Source of the DNA: Agelaius tricolor
Lineage: Eukaryota; Chordata; Aves; Passeriformes; Icteridae
Length of the DNA stretch: 64,000 nucleotides
Direction of reading: 5' to 3'
NCBI GenBank assembly: GCA_023055355.1
Contig: JALJCS010000004.1
Span: 20,300,244-20,364,243 of the forward strand
Part shown: positions 25,995-40,200 of the stretch, in pieces
Numbering within the stretch: the first letter of the stretch is position 1
Layout: each line of letters opens with the position of its first letter
Notes under the pieces: generated by a model
What the model was told of the DNA's origin: nothing
Database searches by the model: none
What the model saw: the letters and a program-made list of their open reading frames with translations, nothing else
Translations under genes and position numbers: made by a program

Positions 25995-26050
25995 CTGGAT
26001 TCAAACCTCTAGGTCTACCATGCTGTCCTCACCACTCGTTAGACACAGGT
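25995..26050 (-). mobile_element. Possible tRNA-derived SINE head
   Basis: On the minus strand, taacgagtggtgaggac resembles a pol III A box. About 30 bases further is aggtttgaatcc, one base from the consensus B box ggttcgaatcc (a CpG-to-TpG change). This is the arrangement of a tRNA gene or a tRNA-derived SINE such as MIR. No MIR core or SINE tail was recognised downstream and no cloverleaf was established, so it may be chance. Confidence 0.3.
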
Positions 26051-29000
26051 AGAAATAAGAACCTGTTACCTTCTCTGTGGCCTGACTCTCCAAGGGACAA
26101 TATCTCTCAGTGCATTTCTCAGGGCTCAGTTCCAAGTTCTGGAGATATAAGCTTTTCAGTGACCTTGCTCCTGCTGACAGCCATCACTCTATAGCTATAA
26201 CTCCAGCAGGTTTAAATTTAATTAACTGAGAATCCACCGCAAATACTGGTTATACAGACATATACAAACAGGGTGCAGCGGTTTTTCCTCACAAAGAGAA
26301 GAAGTACCTCTGTGACTGCAGTACATTTTATTTTCTGGGAGCTTAAAGAATTTGCATGTATACATGTGCACTGTATTAGCCCAGAACAACTGGCCATGGA
26401 AAAAATTAAGCTTTAAGAAAAAAACCCCTATCTAATCTACCAAAAAGAGATTGTTGGTAAAAAAAAAAAAAACAACAAACCTATCTAACCTACCAACAAG
26501 AGAGTAACAACAGGAACTGATGAAAATCAGATATTTTCAGATATTTTAAGAAAAAAGCTAAACAGCTCTTATGCAGAGACTGTTTGTATGTATACCAGCT
26601 GTATGAGGATGTGTCCACTGTGGCATTTAAGAAAAAAGAAGTCATTTAATGTGTAAATATAATTTGCTGAATTCTAGTTTCTCTGCCAATAGATCTTTTT
26701 TCAGAAAATTATGTGAAGCTAAGAGTTCACAGAGACTGTAGATCAATAGCACAATTTCATTTTATTCTCAACTCTTTCCTTGCAACAAAGGCAGATTTTT
26801 TTTTTAAATCAGGCATCTTTGTGCCACTGAATTATTATAGTATTCCAATTGTTCTAGAGTAGTGAGTGAATAAAACCAGTTTTCTTAACATTGTTTCAGC
26901 ACATATTTAGTCTATCAAATTTGTGCAAAGAAAACATGATAACTCAAACTTAATAGTAGGATTCAGAAAGAGGAATTTCTCTTTTATCTGTTTGTTCCAA
27001 GACATAACTTGCACATACTGCCTCTACAAACATACTATGTACTATCAATATGTAATGTTTAGCATTTAGAAATAAATCACATAAGATCAAAAAAAGCAGC
27101 ACTGGCCCTGAAGATTATTTTACCTTTTTATGCTACTGAAGCCAGTAGGAAAGAGAAAAAAATTTCCCCAAACAGTTGAAAGTCATGTTCTACAGCCACT
27201 TAGGAATAATTTTGCATTCTTCCTAAACTAACAATTTTGTTTCTGATATGCTGCATTTTCTTCTGTAGCACTGTACTTTAAGTAAAATACAATGGTACTT
27301 CAGCTCGTCCTCAAAAGTGCAAAAAATTTTATGTGCAAAGACAGAAGTCTACTAAATATTGCAAGATAAATAGGTAAGATGTAGAAGATAGTAGCAAAGC
27401 CACTTACATCACTGACTACAAATCTCTTTCTACATTTCAACAGGCTAAAGTCTAATTTAGGTTGCTAAAAAAATTGTTCAGTGACCAAATGATATGCATC
27501 TCTCTTTTGGTGGTCTATAAGTTATTGTCAAGAAGAGTAACAAGGCTATTCAGAATTATCCATTGCTTTAACTCACTATCTATCATTACCAACCTGGTGA
27601 TCATACAAAAAAGCCCTAAGAGCAAATTCCTTTATGTTTATTAGACAAAATATTTTAACAGTTTAACTCTCAATCTATATCACAAGATTCGCATTGGTCC
27701 AAAAGTGAATCTATAACAGCCACAAACTACTGGGAAGCATGAGTGTGTGCAGAGAAAATACATAGGACAACACTCTGATTGTAATGCATCACACAGCAAT
27801 TCTTGTAAAAATGAAAACAAAATTAAAAATTCAAACTTCCAATCAAATATAATGATCCACAAGCAAGAAGTGCTAACTTTTATGGAACAAACTATTGTAT
27901 TTTGACAACACACTGAAAAATTCTGTACTTCCACTATTCATCCTTTCTCAAAGAAAACACCCAACAACCCAACTTTTCCTTAGTCAGCACAATCAGAAGA
28001 AATCTATATCAGAAATTCAATCAGTGAAATATAAAATAAGGCAGGCAAATCTATTTTTAACTGTATTAAATGTTTAGCATTTAATGGTAGTATAGTATAG
28101 GAAAGCATGGATGCTTGTCATTAGCATTTTTTTCTAAAAATTAAACAATGTTGCAATTATTTGGCTAGAACAGATGGAAGGAGACTTCAGATGAAATTGT
28201 TTACAAAGTGCAACTGATGTAGTTTAGTGTATTTTAGGAGTTCTAACTAAACTGTTCCTTTACTCATATAGGTACAGGAATCTGCTTGCACCTTTCAAAT
28301 AATATTCTCCCTATAAGAGGGATGCAGAATAATTTGAACATCACCTATATACATCAGAGAAATCTGCTCTGCATACAATATAAAAACCTTAAAACTTTGG
28401 CAGAGAAAGTGCAAAAGCTAGCAATAAATTTTTTTTAGATGTTTAGTATAAGTAAATTATAATAACCATCCCTCATTTTCTTGTCTTTATCAGTGCATTT
28501 GGTGCTACAGTCTCAGTACAAGGATAAACTAAAACATTAATATTACTACAGCCCAGATTCCCCACGTGTCCTATAATGTCTCCTTTCCTTTCAACACATT
28601 TTTCCTTGTGATTTAATCAATGTTCTTATGTATTCCATTAAACATTGTCAAAACAAGCATGTGGATATTCGTGTCGTGACAAAATACTGTATCAAATCAG
28701 TCTTATTCAGTCTTTGCTTGTACTTGCATGTCAAGGAAGAAATTAGAAAAGCTTCCTACACCTCAGGAAAGAGAAATAATCTACTGCCAAAGAGAGCTAA
28801 CTCACACCAGTTAAGCTTAGAATAAGCAGGTTATAATGATTAGCTGAAAGTAAAGTCTGTTGGAACACCTGCTTTGATATTTGAGCATTAGTAATAAAAA
28901 CAATAGTAACCAGCCTTTTTAAATCAAGCAACCTTTTCAAAAAGGAGAAAGGGAACAAAACATCAAGAAATCCATGCCACTGCTTGAGGGGTTTTGTAAA

Positions 29001-32000
29001 GATTAAAATCACGCACCATTAAGAATTCCATGTATTCATTGCATTCAAATGTCAGAAGTCTGAAAATTATGTGATCAAGAGGGTGGTTTCTAGGCAGATA
29101 ATAAATAAAGATTAAGATTAAAATAGAAAGTTTAAAAAACTCCCACAGAATTACATATAAAACAGCAGACCATTGCTATAATTTCCTCTGTGATCACAGG
29201 TATAGGACTACGCTCAAAGCAGTCACAATAATAGTGAAAAAACATTTTTCCTGTGGTTTACAATGAAACAGCTAAAGATAGCAAGATAAAACAAGGTCAA
29301 TTGAAACCACCAAATTAACAGAAATTAACCAGCTTGCAGACATTTTGCAAGAATTTTGGTGTCAGCATGGGTGTCTTAAGTCTATCAAGTAAATACTAAA
29401 CAACTTCTGTGAGCCTCACAGTGAGGGAAATACTGGGGTGTTTTGGTGCACTACCAACACTTCTCTGCTTTTTATTAAAGCAGTAAAAACTGCTTATATA
29501 TGACAACAACAAGAGTTGCCAGTGTATAACAACTGTGGCAAAGGGCAGCACAGGACCCTCCAACCATATTTTACATTTATACTCAAACTGAATCTGTTAC
29601 AAAGCTTAGCATCTGCCAACAGGGTTAAAGCCTTTATCTTTTTAAATCCCAGCTTTACAACAAAAGGGCTAAAACATCTACATATGTGAGTTTATTAATA
29701 AATTATGTGGTCCCCTTCCCTCTTCCAAAAAAGACAGGTCTCAAGGCATCCTTCAGATCCCCTGTATTTCCATGTTCAGCTTTGTTACAAGCACCAGATG
29801 TAAGGCAGACGTAACACACATGACCACGAAACAGCTCTTTTCCCTCAGTAAGATCCTCAACTACCAGCCGTTTCCTTCAAGCTCTTATTAATGTTGTCTT
29901 TGCAGTTTAATTCTGCTGCATTAACAAGCAGAAACTTATCCAAGACATTGGCAAACTCTGAAGGTGTCTGTGTTTGTGTACACAACTGCAAGCACAAAGC
30001 TCTTAGGAGAGCTCTCCTGTGCGGCGATCTTAGATTTTCTTATGAAGCCTTAACCCACACTCCACAAAGAGGACAAGGACTCTAATCAAGTCTCATTTGC
30101 CAGTTCTGTCAGGAGGATCAGGCAGTATTCCAGACCAAAATGAAATATACAATTAATATATACACACAGGAGCAGACACAGAGTTGAGAAAGGAAGTGGC
30201 AGCTGATGGGAAAAATGCTTCCCCACATACATGCCCCCATCCTAAGTCCTGCATGCATGAGAAATCTGTGTTTAGGCATAAAACAGCCCAGTAAAGGAAA
30301 TCCCTAATCTATAATGCTGATTTATTCTGCATATGTAGAGCAGACTTTTCTTCAAGGAATACTGTACTGTTTCTAAGCTGAAAGTTTGTGAAGAAATACA
30401 TATTTTTTCTTAGGTTAAGATGAAGCAGTGATATGCAGAAAGGTTGAGCTAAGCTATCACCCAATTAAGGTAGTCTTCTGCTGAATGTCAAGAATCATTT
30501 GGCTTACTCTCAAACTTTATCAGCTTTGTTTATTTGTTCAGAAGGATTTTCTTTCAATTAAAATAAAATAAAACCAATAAATATGTAAATAAATAGTTCT
30601 CCAGTTACTGTAGACAACTGCTGGCAACTCTTGAACACAGATACTAGCCTAAGAATTGAAAAACTGGAAGAATTTCTATCATAAACCAGTTACTGTCCAG
30701 CCTCTTGTTTTCCTCATCACTGCAGTGTTGCAGCTTTATTTGATAATTTGGATGAAATTTGAAATGGTCTTAGTATCAAAGCAGAAACAGCAGTACAAGT
30801 ATGCTATAAATGCAGAAAGCATAAGCAAAGCCATTAACAAACTGATTTTCCCTAGAGGTATAAGGGCTGGCTGCATGAGAGGTTTGATGCTTATGTTACT
30901 GTCCATGGGCAAGATTCTAATCAGACTCAAAACAGTTCATCAGCTTAGGATCTCTTCCCAGTCAAAAGCATATCCTGCATACAAATAATTAAAAAAAGGC
31001 AATAGCAAAGCTGGAAAAAAAAAAAAAGTATAGCAAAAAATGCAATGTAGAAGGTGAACACTTGAAATAATCACAGTACTTATCTGTGAAGAAGTTGTTC
31101 TTGACTGTTTTAAGCTCTTTTAGGGATCCTCATACAGAAAAATAAAAGCAAATTATGTTCATGTTTTATAACTATTTGAGAAAATGCTTAAAGCCTAGGT
31201 CAGTTCTTCACACTGTGTGCATGTAACTCTTGCTATTTCAGTGGGAGAGAGACATCCATGTATCTCAGACTACAATTTTATTATGATATTCACATCTATA
31301 CAGCATTTAAACACATAAAGCTTTGGACAAGTTTACAATTTAAATACATTAAAAAATCCAACAATTGGCTTGTCATGACAGACAACAGGCCTTCAATACC
31401 CATACCCCAAACTGAAACAGAAGGCTCTCAATTGAGAAGATTCACTCATTGACCAGTAATTCTCAGACAAATTAATAAAAATGTGCCTCTTACAAAAAGC
31501 TGTCTCCAACTATGATGTCATAGCATTAGCAGAATCTATTAAATCAGTAGAAGATGAGACTTCCTAAAGAAGCAGGAATTCTTTCTCACCAGTGGAATCA
31601 GATAACACATCTGATTTTTTCATAGCTTCCTATGAGAATTACCTCTAGCTGAACCTCAGCAACTCCTTCTTACATAAGTCTATGAATCAAACAGTGGGAA
31701 ATCAGAGCCTGTACCACCTGAGTAAAACAATTGGGAGGTGGGTATCTGCAGCATTCTGAGGACATGGAAGCACATACCATCTCAAACACTCTCTCACTGC
31801 GCCCAAACATTACACAAAAAAATTGGCAGTGCAAAACACATTACAATATACACCCCAAAAATAAAAAAACACATAATTCCCTAGTATCTCATCAATGAAC
31901 ATGTGATAGAAACTACAGCAGTTTCTTCAATGGCTCCTGGAGCAGCACACTGCTCTCTGCAGTTAGTAACATGCAAAAAAGCCCACACAACCCATCCTTA

Positions 32001-32209
32001 TATGCAAGTTCCTTGTTGGTGAGCGATCCAGGTCACAATCAATTTAAACATTCTGTAGCCAGAAACCATCACATGTTGGCCTTTGCCAGACCTTCACTGT
32101 GCTCTTCTGACTTAATAAAAAAAAAATTAAGAGAGCAGATATTTTTAACAAAGTTGAGAATGCCGACAATTTAACGAGAAAAACCCCAGCCTTTTTGTAA
32201 AAAAGTGGA

Positions 32210-32256
32210 TTAGTGGATTGAGGAGTGCCAGTACTTGGCACTCCTCAATCCACTAA
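32210..32256. repeat. Perfect inverted repeat, 21-bp arms, 5-nt loop
   Basis: The arm at 32210-32230 (begins ttagtggattgagg) is exactly reverse-complemented at 32236-32256 across gtact. There is no flanking transposon structure. A short direct copy of agtggatta lies just to the left. Confidence 0.97.
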
Positions 32257-35200
32257 AAAGTTTTAATGAGCCTGCCAGTGTCACATCCATATCTCTTAGT
32301 TAATTTCTCTTAGTTGTAAGCAGCAACAAGTTATTAATGACCTAGAAAAGTAAATTATCTTGAGATTCCTTGTCTCTCTCTAGTGGAACTACAGAACTAT
32401 AACATCAGACTATATCAGCACAATTCTTTCCATCTGAACACTGGCTTTTTCTTCCTTTGAATTATGCACTTGGGAAAAGGCAGTTTGGTTTTTAAATGCT
32501 GCATATAACATATAATTCATCTTTCTCTTTGTCGAATTCCTGTGGAAAGAATGAAACAGAATCATGAACAAAAGTATTGCAGGAGCACAATCACTTAGAT
32601 TTAATGTAACACAAATGCATGTGTATACTATACATATCCATAGGTTTTGCAAACTCAGATTTTAAAATACCACACAAGGTCTAGATATTTGCAATTTGAG
32701 ATTGTTTACAAGCTTGTTTGCTCGGGTTTTTAAAAAATTATTTTCATAAACTTAAAAGAGATAAAACTACAGACTAGAAGCTACAGGAAACTTTACTTAG
32801 CAAAAGCCAGAATTTAGAGATGGTAAAGAATGGAAGATGTGTGTTGCTCTCCCTGCATTCAGTGCAGAGCACAAAAAAACCCTAGATGGGTAGAAGATAG
32901 ATTCTTTTGCCTAGAAAATGCTGTGTGAGCTCAGCTGCACAGGTGCAATTACACTCCAAAGTGGGACATGGGTACTGACAGTCACTCAGAGGAGACACCA
33001 TGTAATCTATTTCAAACCTGTATGGCTTTTGACCAGAACCCAAGAAGGCAGGCATGACTATATACAAAATCCTGGATGCTACCTCTTTCTTTCTCCTTCA
33101 GGAGTCCACAGATAGCTAACTGTTCTCCTGGCACAAGTATTGAGACCACAGTGTCTAGGAGATCCTAGGATTATTTCCAGATGACAGCACCACAGATTAG
33201 CCACACAGAGCAAATACCTTAAGTAACTCCAATATTGCCAGATTAGTCAAGTGAACTCAGCCAAATCAGATGAAAAGCTGGGGTGTGAGGAAGCAGTTGA
33301 AACAACAAAATTTGCTAGTTTAGTCTCATGACTAAAGGAACTTCTACACAAGATGAAAAACCTTGGTCACTTGATACCAAATACAAAGAATACGACTAAA
33401 TTCATCCACACTTTTCGCAATGCTATTGGAAATGAGAATATTAATAGGTAAACAAATCAGATTTTAATTTAGCCATATGATTTACTCAGGTTACCCATAA
33501 TACAATACCTAGGTTAACCATAATACAATCTCATACCTATTAACACAAGCAGATAATTTGGCCCATACTGTCCATATGTAGAAAAACATTCTATAAAATG
33601 ATATTAAAAAAAGCAATAAGAGATTGAAAAATCTCTTTCTTTTGGAGTCTTAATTTCAAAAAGCCCAACTACTAGAAGCACCCATACCTTTGGATGAAGA
33701 AAGTGACCAAACATTTTCACTGTTTAAAACACACATTGACACACATATTGCAATCTTTTTCACTGTATATGCAATATTAGTGGTAACTATATGGATGGCA
33801 CATGTAAAAGATACAGAGAAGTAGAAACACTGTATATTGCAAATCATGGATTCATTTTCAATCAACATGAAGAGACATAAAACTGATTATTCAAAAAATC
33901 ACATGGCAAAGTGCCATACACATGTGGAAAACAGAATGCTAAAATGCTGTGAGAAAGTGGCTAGTTATGATTTATAATACATCTCACACTTTCAGTCAAG
34001 TCAAGAAGAGAAAAAGAAAAGATCAGTGTGATAACAGTTTATAAACATGAAGGATTTATTCTTGTATCAATATGAAATACTAAAAGCAAAATCTAATCAA
34101 AAGGAACAAGCTGGCAGACTAAGAAAACTTTAATATAATAACAGCCCTTTTAAAATCTGACCATTGGATCATTATTGGATCATTAACTTCACAATAAGAT
34201 TACAGCACAACAATATTACATTCAGATCTGGATGATTTGTGCTTAGCTACATCTGGCTACGCAAAAAATACAAGGTAGAGGGTAAGCTTTCTACAACATC
34301 TACCCATTGACTGATAGTTTAATCCAAGGTTTGATTTCAGGGTTTTTTTTTTAATCAAAGAAAAGTTATATTTATAAACTGATCAGGAATGCTCCCATTT
34401 CTCTTATTTTTCCAAGTGCCAAGATCAACATCTTAAGTATGCCTTGCATTTTCAGACATATTATGTTAGATTAAGATATCTAAATTTACGTGTATATTTA
34501 TAACCATTTTGCCCATTTTTCTCTGTTTAGGTATTTCTCTGGCTCAAATAATCCTGGGTTCTGAGCATTGATCCATATGTTATATAGTATGGATATGTAA
34601 TTAAAAACAAACAATTACACTCTGCAGTTATGAAAGCTTTCCTCCTACTGGCATCAATATGAACCCTGTGAAAAAAAATTTGCACCTGAATGCAAGACAG
34701 AAATCATTACAAACGACATCACAAAGACGATATAAATCTCAGAGACATGGTTATCCTTCTCCCTCTTTGTAAGCATGCAATGTCCATTACCATTAACAAG
34801 ATTTATGCAGGTGTTTCAAAAGAGTATGATATATTATATAGAATCAAAGTTTTTTAGGCCAGTTACATTTAAGAAATTTCTTCTGGCTAGAAAGCATGTG
34901 CAGTGACCTGAGGAGGGCTGAGCACTTTCAGAAAAGCAGAGAACATATTCACTTCCAAGTGGCACACAGCAGAACACTGGTCTTGCCTCAGCCAGGCGTT
35001 TAGGTAGCAATACTTTCAGAAACTACCAAATATGTATTATTCAAAATGTGCAGAATGCAAACTGTGGAGAATGTTGACTTTTTCATGAGACTGGGAAGTT
35101 ATGGCAATTCTGAGAAAACCTGTAGGAGTAATGATGACTAAATGTGAATAGACAGAGAAGAGGCAGTACATCTAAAGATGGCAAGAGTTCTCTTATTGGA

Positions 35201-35353
35201 AATATGGTTATAAGATTATGCCATCTTCAGTGTTGTCATCCATTTAACTTAAAATTAATCTATGTTAAAATTCATTCTAAGTAACAGTAAACCACAGAGA
35301 AAAAAAAAAAAGAGAAGTGAAGCCCTCCAAATCTTTTGGCTTGCACAATTTTT

Positions 35354-35385
35354 AATGGTCTGCTATCACAATGGTCTGCTATCAC
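35354..35385. repeat. Tandem duplication, 16-bp unit
   Basis: The unit aatggtctgctatcac occurs twice in perfect tandem, followed by the first four bases of a third copy. Confidence 0.95.
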
Positions 35386-37243
35386 AATGATTTATGTGTG
35401 ACATTATTTGTAAGTAGAGGGAAAATATAATGATGAATGCTTGCATCAAGTAAAAAAACTGACAGCTGTGTTATTTTCTACTTTCAAAGTGATTATTACT
35501 GGAAAGGTATTTTTGTTTTGACACACTCAGCATTCCTGCTAAGCAATTTAGAATATAATTTTATATAGGAGTTTAAATATTACAACACCCACAAATATAC
35601 GCTCATAAACAAATGCTGCTGGCACAAAATAATAAAAAACTCCATTTCTTCCTTTCACAATAGATCATATTTAAGATAATATAAGACTAAAGAGAAAGAC
35701 ACAAGTAAAAGAGTGATTTTCTTTGAAATGGAGAAAAATATAAATAATTCCTGTTCTACACTCCTGCAATACTATATTAACAATCAATTTAGAATGCAAA
35801 TGTAACAAATTTAGCATGTTTTGGACTTGTTATGCAGATGTTAATTAAAAACTCTTTTGCTGGGAAATGCCAGACATTGCTAAGGATAAAGTATTTATCT
35901 GTTGAATTCTATTTAAAAAGAGCACCCATGCTCTGTCTCTAATGTCAGACAACTGAATAAAACCTCAGAAAAGGGGACTCTGTCTTTTGCATGAAGTGGT
36001 AATGCTGCTATCAATCACCAGAAAAATGCTTTGCACATTTCTACAAAAAGTCCCCACCTATCTTCTCAGGTTTTAATTGAAGACATAACTACTCTTCTTT
36101 AAAATAATAATTTCAGAGTGTGTAGAGTGTACTATCCAATCTTGCACAGTAGAGTTTCACACCAAATATGCAATGTATTCAATAGCTTATACCTGTTAAT
36201 AATTTACTGCATACATAACACCTTGTAGCATGTGTATGCAAACAAAAGCACAATGCAGAGTTACCTTAACACACCTTTTTGATTTAGTTTTATTAACTTC
36301 TGTAGTGCAACTAAACAGTAAACCCAACCATTTACCATTAAAGTCACTTTCTAAAGGGGTTTTTGTTACACTGCTGTGTTCCCTATGAAGTCTCTGGGGG
36401 CAGGTTTACACTCTCTTACACAAGGTATAAGGTTTGTATCAATGTGCATGTCCTAATAGTTTTGGTTAGCCTTTGAAGCACTTCCCACTTGAATATTAGT
36501 TAACTAAAACAGCAATGCTATCATAATGAAAACATGTAATTCATAAGAAAGACTGTTAAAATACACATAATTTTCAACTGACTATTGCTGCAATACCAAT
36601 TGAGATAGAGTGCAAACACTTTTACTGGTAAAACATGATTTTTTCATACTTCGACAACTGAAAAATACCAGCTTCCTGGCAACCATAGAAAATAAAATCT
36701 CACTTTCATTAAGCTTTACAGCAACATTAATAAATTAGTATAAATCATAAAATAAAAATGGACTGCTACAGAACTCATTTTTAATCCTTTAACAGTCTTT
36801 ATATGTTTCAAAAAATCAGTCCTGGAAATACACAGTCTATAAACAAAAGCTCATGAATGAACAGCACTGGTTTAAGTAACATAAACACAAAGTTTGGAAA
36901 GTCATGTTCAAGCCTTACCATTCAAAATTAATTAGATGTGTGAGGAGGAGTAATTAAGTTGCCTTATACTTGTGTAATTTTAGACTATTTTGACCAGATT
37001 TCAGTTGAGATAATCTACTAACAACCGTCAAACTGGAAAGAAATTTGTATTCTGCATGTATTTTGTATTCTGTATGTATTTTATACATCATACTGCATTA
37101 AGCCATGTGACTAACATCTGTTGCACATTGTTTCTTCTTTGATCCTTCCTCCAGGGAAAAAGCAGAAGCAAAGATGTTTCCTGTTTTGATAGGGTTTGAG
37201 GGTTTTATATGTATTTATATCAATACCTATATCTCTCTCTTAC

Positions 37244-37266
37244 TATATATATATATATATACACAC
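37244..37266. repeat. (TA)n(CA)n microsatellite
   Basis: A short TA run is followed by acacac. Confidence 0.9.
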
Positions 37267-40200
37267 ATTTCTATTAATATATGCAGTACTAAATGTTTAG
37301 GATAAGCAAGCATGGGCAACAACATTCCTTTTGCTCTTGAGAGTAAGGTGGTACAGTACATCCTGTCTCCTATTTCCTAGAAGAATTCATGTGGCAAAAT
37401 TGGAATAACCTCACTGACATTTAATTCCCTGGATAAACATCAGTGTTCCTCAGTTTTCCCCTGTGCTGCATGTCACCACAGGGTCATTCAGGATTTTGTG
37501 TATGACAGAGATACTGAAAGCCTTGAAACCTAATCCAAATTCTGTGCAAAAAACCAAACCTTCCAGTTTTACACAGTGCATACTGAATACAGGTGGTTTG
37601 CACTGTCCAGCCAGAAGGTCACACTGGTGTGAGAAGCTGAAAGTCAGCCTTCACCTGTCAGGACAGGATGTTGTCTCCAGGCTAGCCAAGAAAACATTTC
37701 AGCCTTGGTGGAAAATGCCTCCCAACAAACATAGCATTAACAAAAAAGCTAAAGAACAAAGTGTTGGCCAGAACATATACAAGAAGTAATTTCTGTGTTA
37801 CTTCAAACTTTCTGAAATCTTCCTCTGCCTCACATATCTTAAAGCTGCTTCCATCAGCTCTCAAAGCATCAGTCAGTCTCACCCAGAAACCACTTCATGA
37901 AGGTTTTGACATGGTACCCCCGACAATTTGGTAGATTCTACTGCTCACTACAATGATACAGGAAAAGAGGGAGTTGGGAAGAAACTGAAAACTGCACATG
38001 CTGGACTTGAGCAAGGAAAGCTTAGGAGGTCCAGTTTATCGGCTTTTTGGAGCTCTTTTCTCCATCCATATCCTCTAGCTGATACTTAAGAAAAAATCTA
38101 AATTACCTGTTTCTCAGATCAAAGTTACTTGGTTCAAATACTGGCCCAGATCTATGTGATGTGTCTAGCTCCTGCTAATGTCAACTCACAAAAAGTTTAA
38201 TCACATCAAGCTGCTCTCAGGAAACAGACACTGATTCAGAGTTTTACTAATGTAATTCTGCTAGGTCCTGCTCTCATGGCAAAATCCTTTCTTGGTATAG
38301 TCATTCCACACTTCTTAGATATGGGTGTGATATGAATGTGCTGGTTTTCATTAAGTTTTCAGTTCACCACCTTTTCTCTGCAGTGTTACTTCTACACACT
38401 GCCTTCTGCAGGAGTTCCAGTTAGTTGAACATAAAAATAGCTAAGTCTCAGTAGTCTCCAAGCTGATTTGATTGTTGCCAAGCAAGAGGCTTTGCAAGTA
38501 TTATTGGCTCATCACAACCAGGTTGTTGTGCTAGTTACAATGTAGTCACATGTTCTGTTATGGTTTATTCTGTATTGTCTGAGTCTTCTTGCGTCACACA
38601 GGCTCCTGAGTTGGCTTATTTAACTTAATGGTATATATTCTTCAGAGAAAAAGTAAGTGTACTCTGTTGATCAGCATCTTTATCTTGCTGACACAAGTCA
38701 AAGGATTCAGAATCACTTTGTACCTCCTCTCTGTATCTCCACATGCCTTAAATACCTGTAGCTTATAAGGTTGATACTGGCCTACATGTCCTGCCAAAAA
38801 CTGCCCTGTGCTCTCCTAGCCCAAATTCAATACCACAGCCACAAGTTGTCATGAGATTAACTTTTTAACAAAACTTTTGGGAAAAAATGTCATACAGAAA
38901 ATAAAAACTAAGTCACAGAATATAACATCTCATTAGTGTTTGATCTTTGGCAGGAGAACTGCTGAAAACTACAATGGTATGCATCAATGGAGAATGAGTG
39001 GGAATGCCTGGGTGTGGTAGCACAAAGAGGAACACTCAGGCAGACAATGCTCTCAAATGTCCTGTGTTTTTGGCACATAATTTAGCAGGTTATCAAGCTC
39101 CCAGGTCACTCAGGCTTCAAAAAGATATCCAGATCCAGAGACAAAGAGCAGTGATCAAAGCCTGACCACTCACAAAGGGGAAAATAATGAAAACACTGTT
39201 ATCTCCAGAAAGGCAACCTACAAGCTAAGAACTATGTCAAGACTTGAAGCATGCCCTTTGTGTCATGGCAACCAATCCACAGCCTAATGTCTGGACAGAA
39301 ATATCATTGTGCCAGACTGTTGGACAGACTTCTTGGATATTATACCTATTCTGGTGCTCATGTGACAATGAGCAAATGAAACCTACCTTGTTTCAGGCTT
39401 TGTTTTAGAAAAAATCACCTTCCCACCTATAAGATATCCCCATTGGTGCTAACTACATGGTTACTACATTTAAATAGTACAGTAAAACAGTATTCCACTT
39501 AGTTTGTATGTTAACTACTTCGTTTGGAAAAAGAGTTTATTTCTGAGGATGCTTATGTCTCCATTAGTGGTTTTAGTTTTCAGTTGGATCAACAGTGTGT
39601 TTCCAAAGCAAGTCCTTCAGTCATTCACATGTTCCAATCTGTTTCAGGTCTCAGGGAGATTTAGGTGCAGGCAAACTGGATCATTTCTTGTGGAAACAAC
39701 AGAGGAATTTCTGTTCCAGTTGTGTGCCATTTCAATCCAAAACTAACATAAGTGTGTGAAAAATAAGCACTCTTATGAACAGCTTCAATGCTGAGGAAGG
39801 AATATTTAGCTCAGGGAGCCAGACTAAATCAAGTAAAAAGTACGTCTCTCCAACTGTATAGACTCTAGATGTAGGAGTCTCCATACTGACTACTGCAGAC
39901 TATTTCTTCATCCAATACATTGGCACTGCATTACTTGTTAACACAGTCAACTTCATTAAAAGTGTGGGATTTTAAAGACTACTTTTTGTTCAGGCAGAAA
40001 TAAAAAGACGTTTAGAACAATTTGTAAAGTTACTGGTCTGGGTCTAAGCAAGCTGATCTATAAACTAGAAATTAGTTCAACACTGTTATTGTGAACATTT
40101 AGCATTTGAGACTAATTTCAATGCAAAACAGGCACATAACACAATCACTGCCTAAAAGCTGGACTGACTTAACCCTATCATGAAAAGTCACTCAGCTCAA

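Noticed and set aside
30656..30988. 110-codon plus-strand frame
   Set aside because: No recognisable domain; codon use follows local AT richness and there is no supporting context.
37463..37789. 108-codon plus-strand frame
   Set aside because: No recognisable domain or splice context; likely a chance open stretch.
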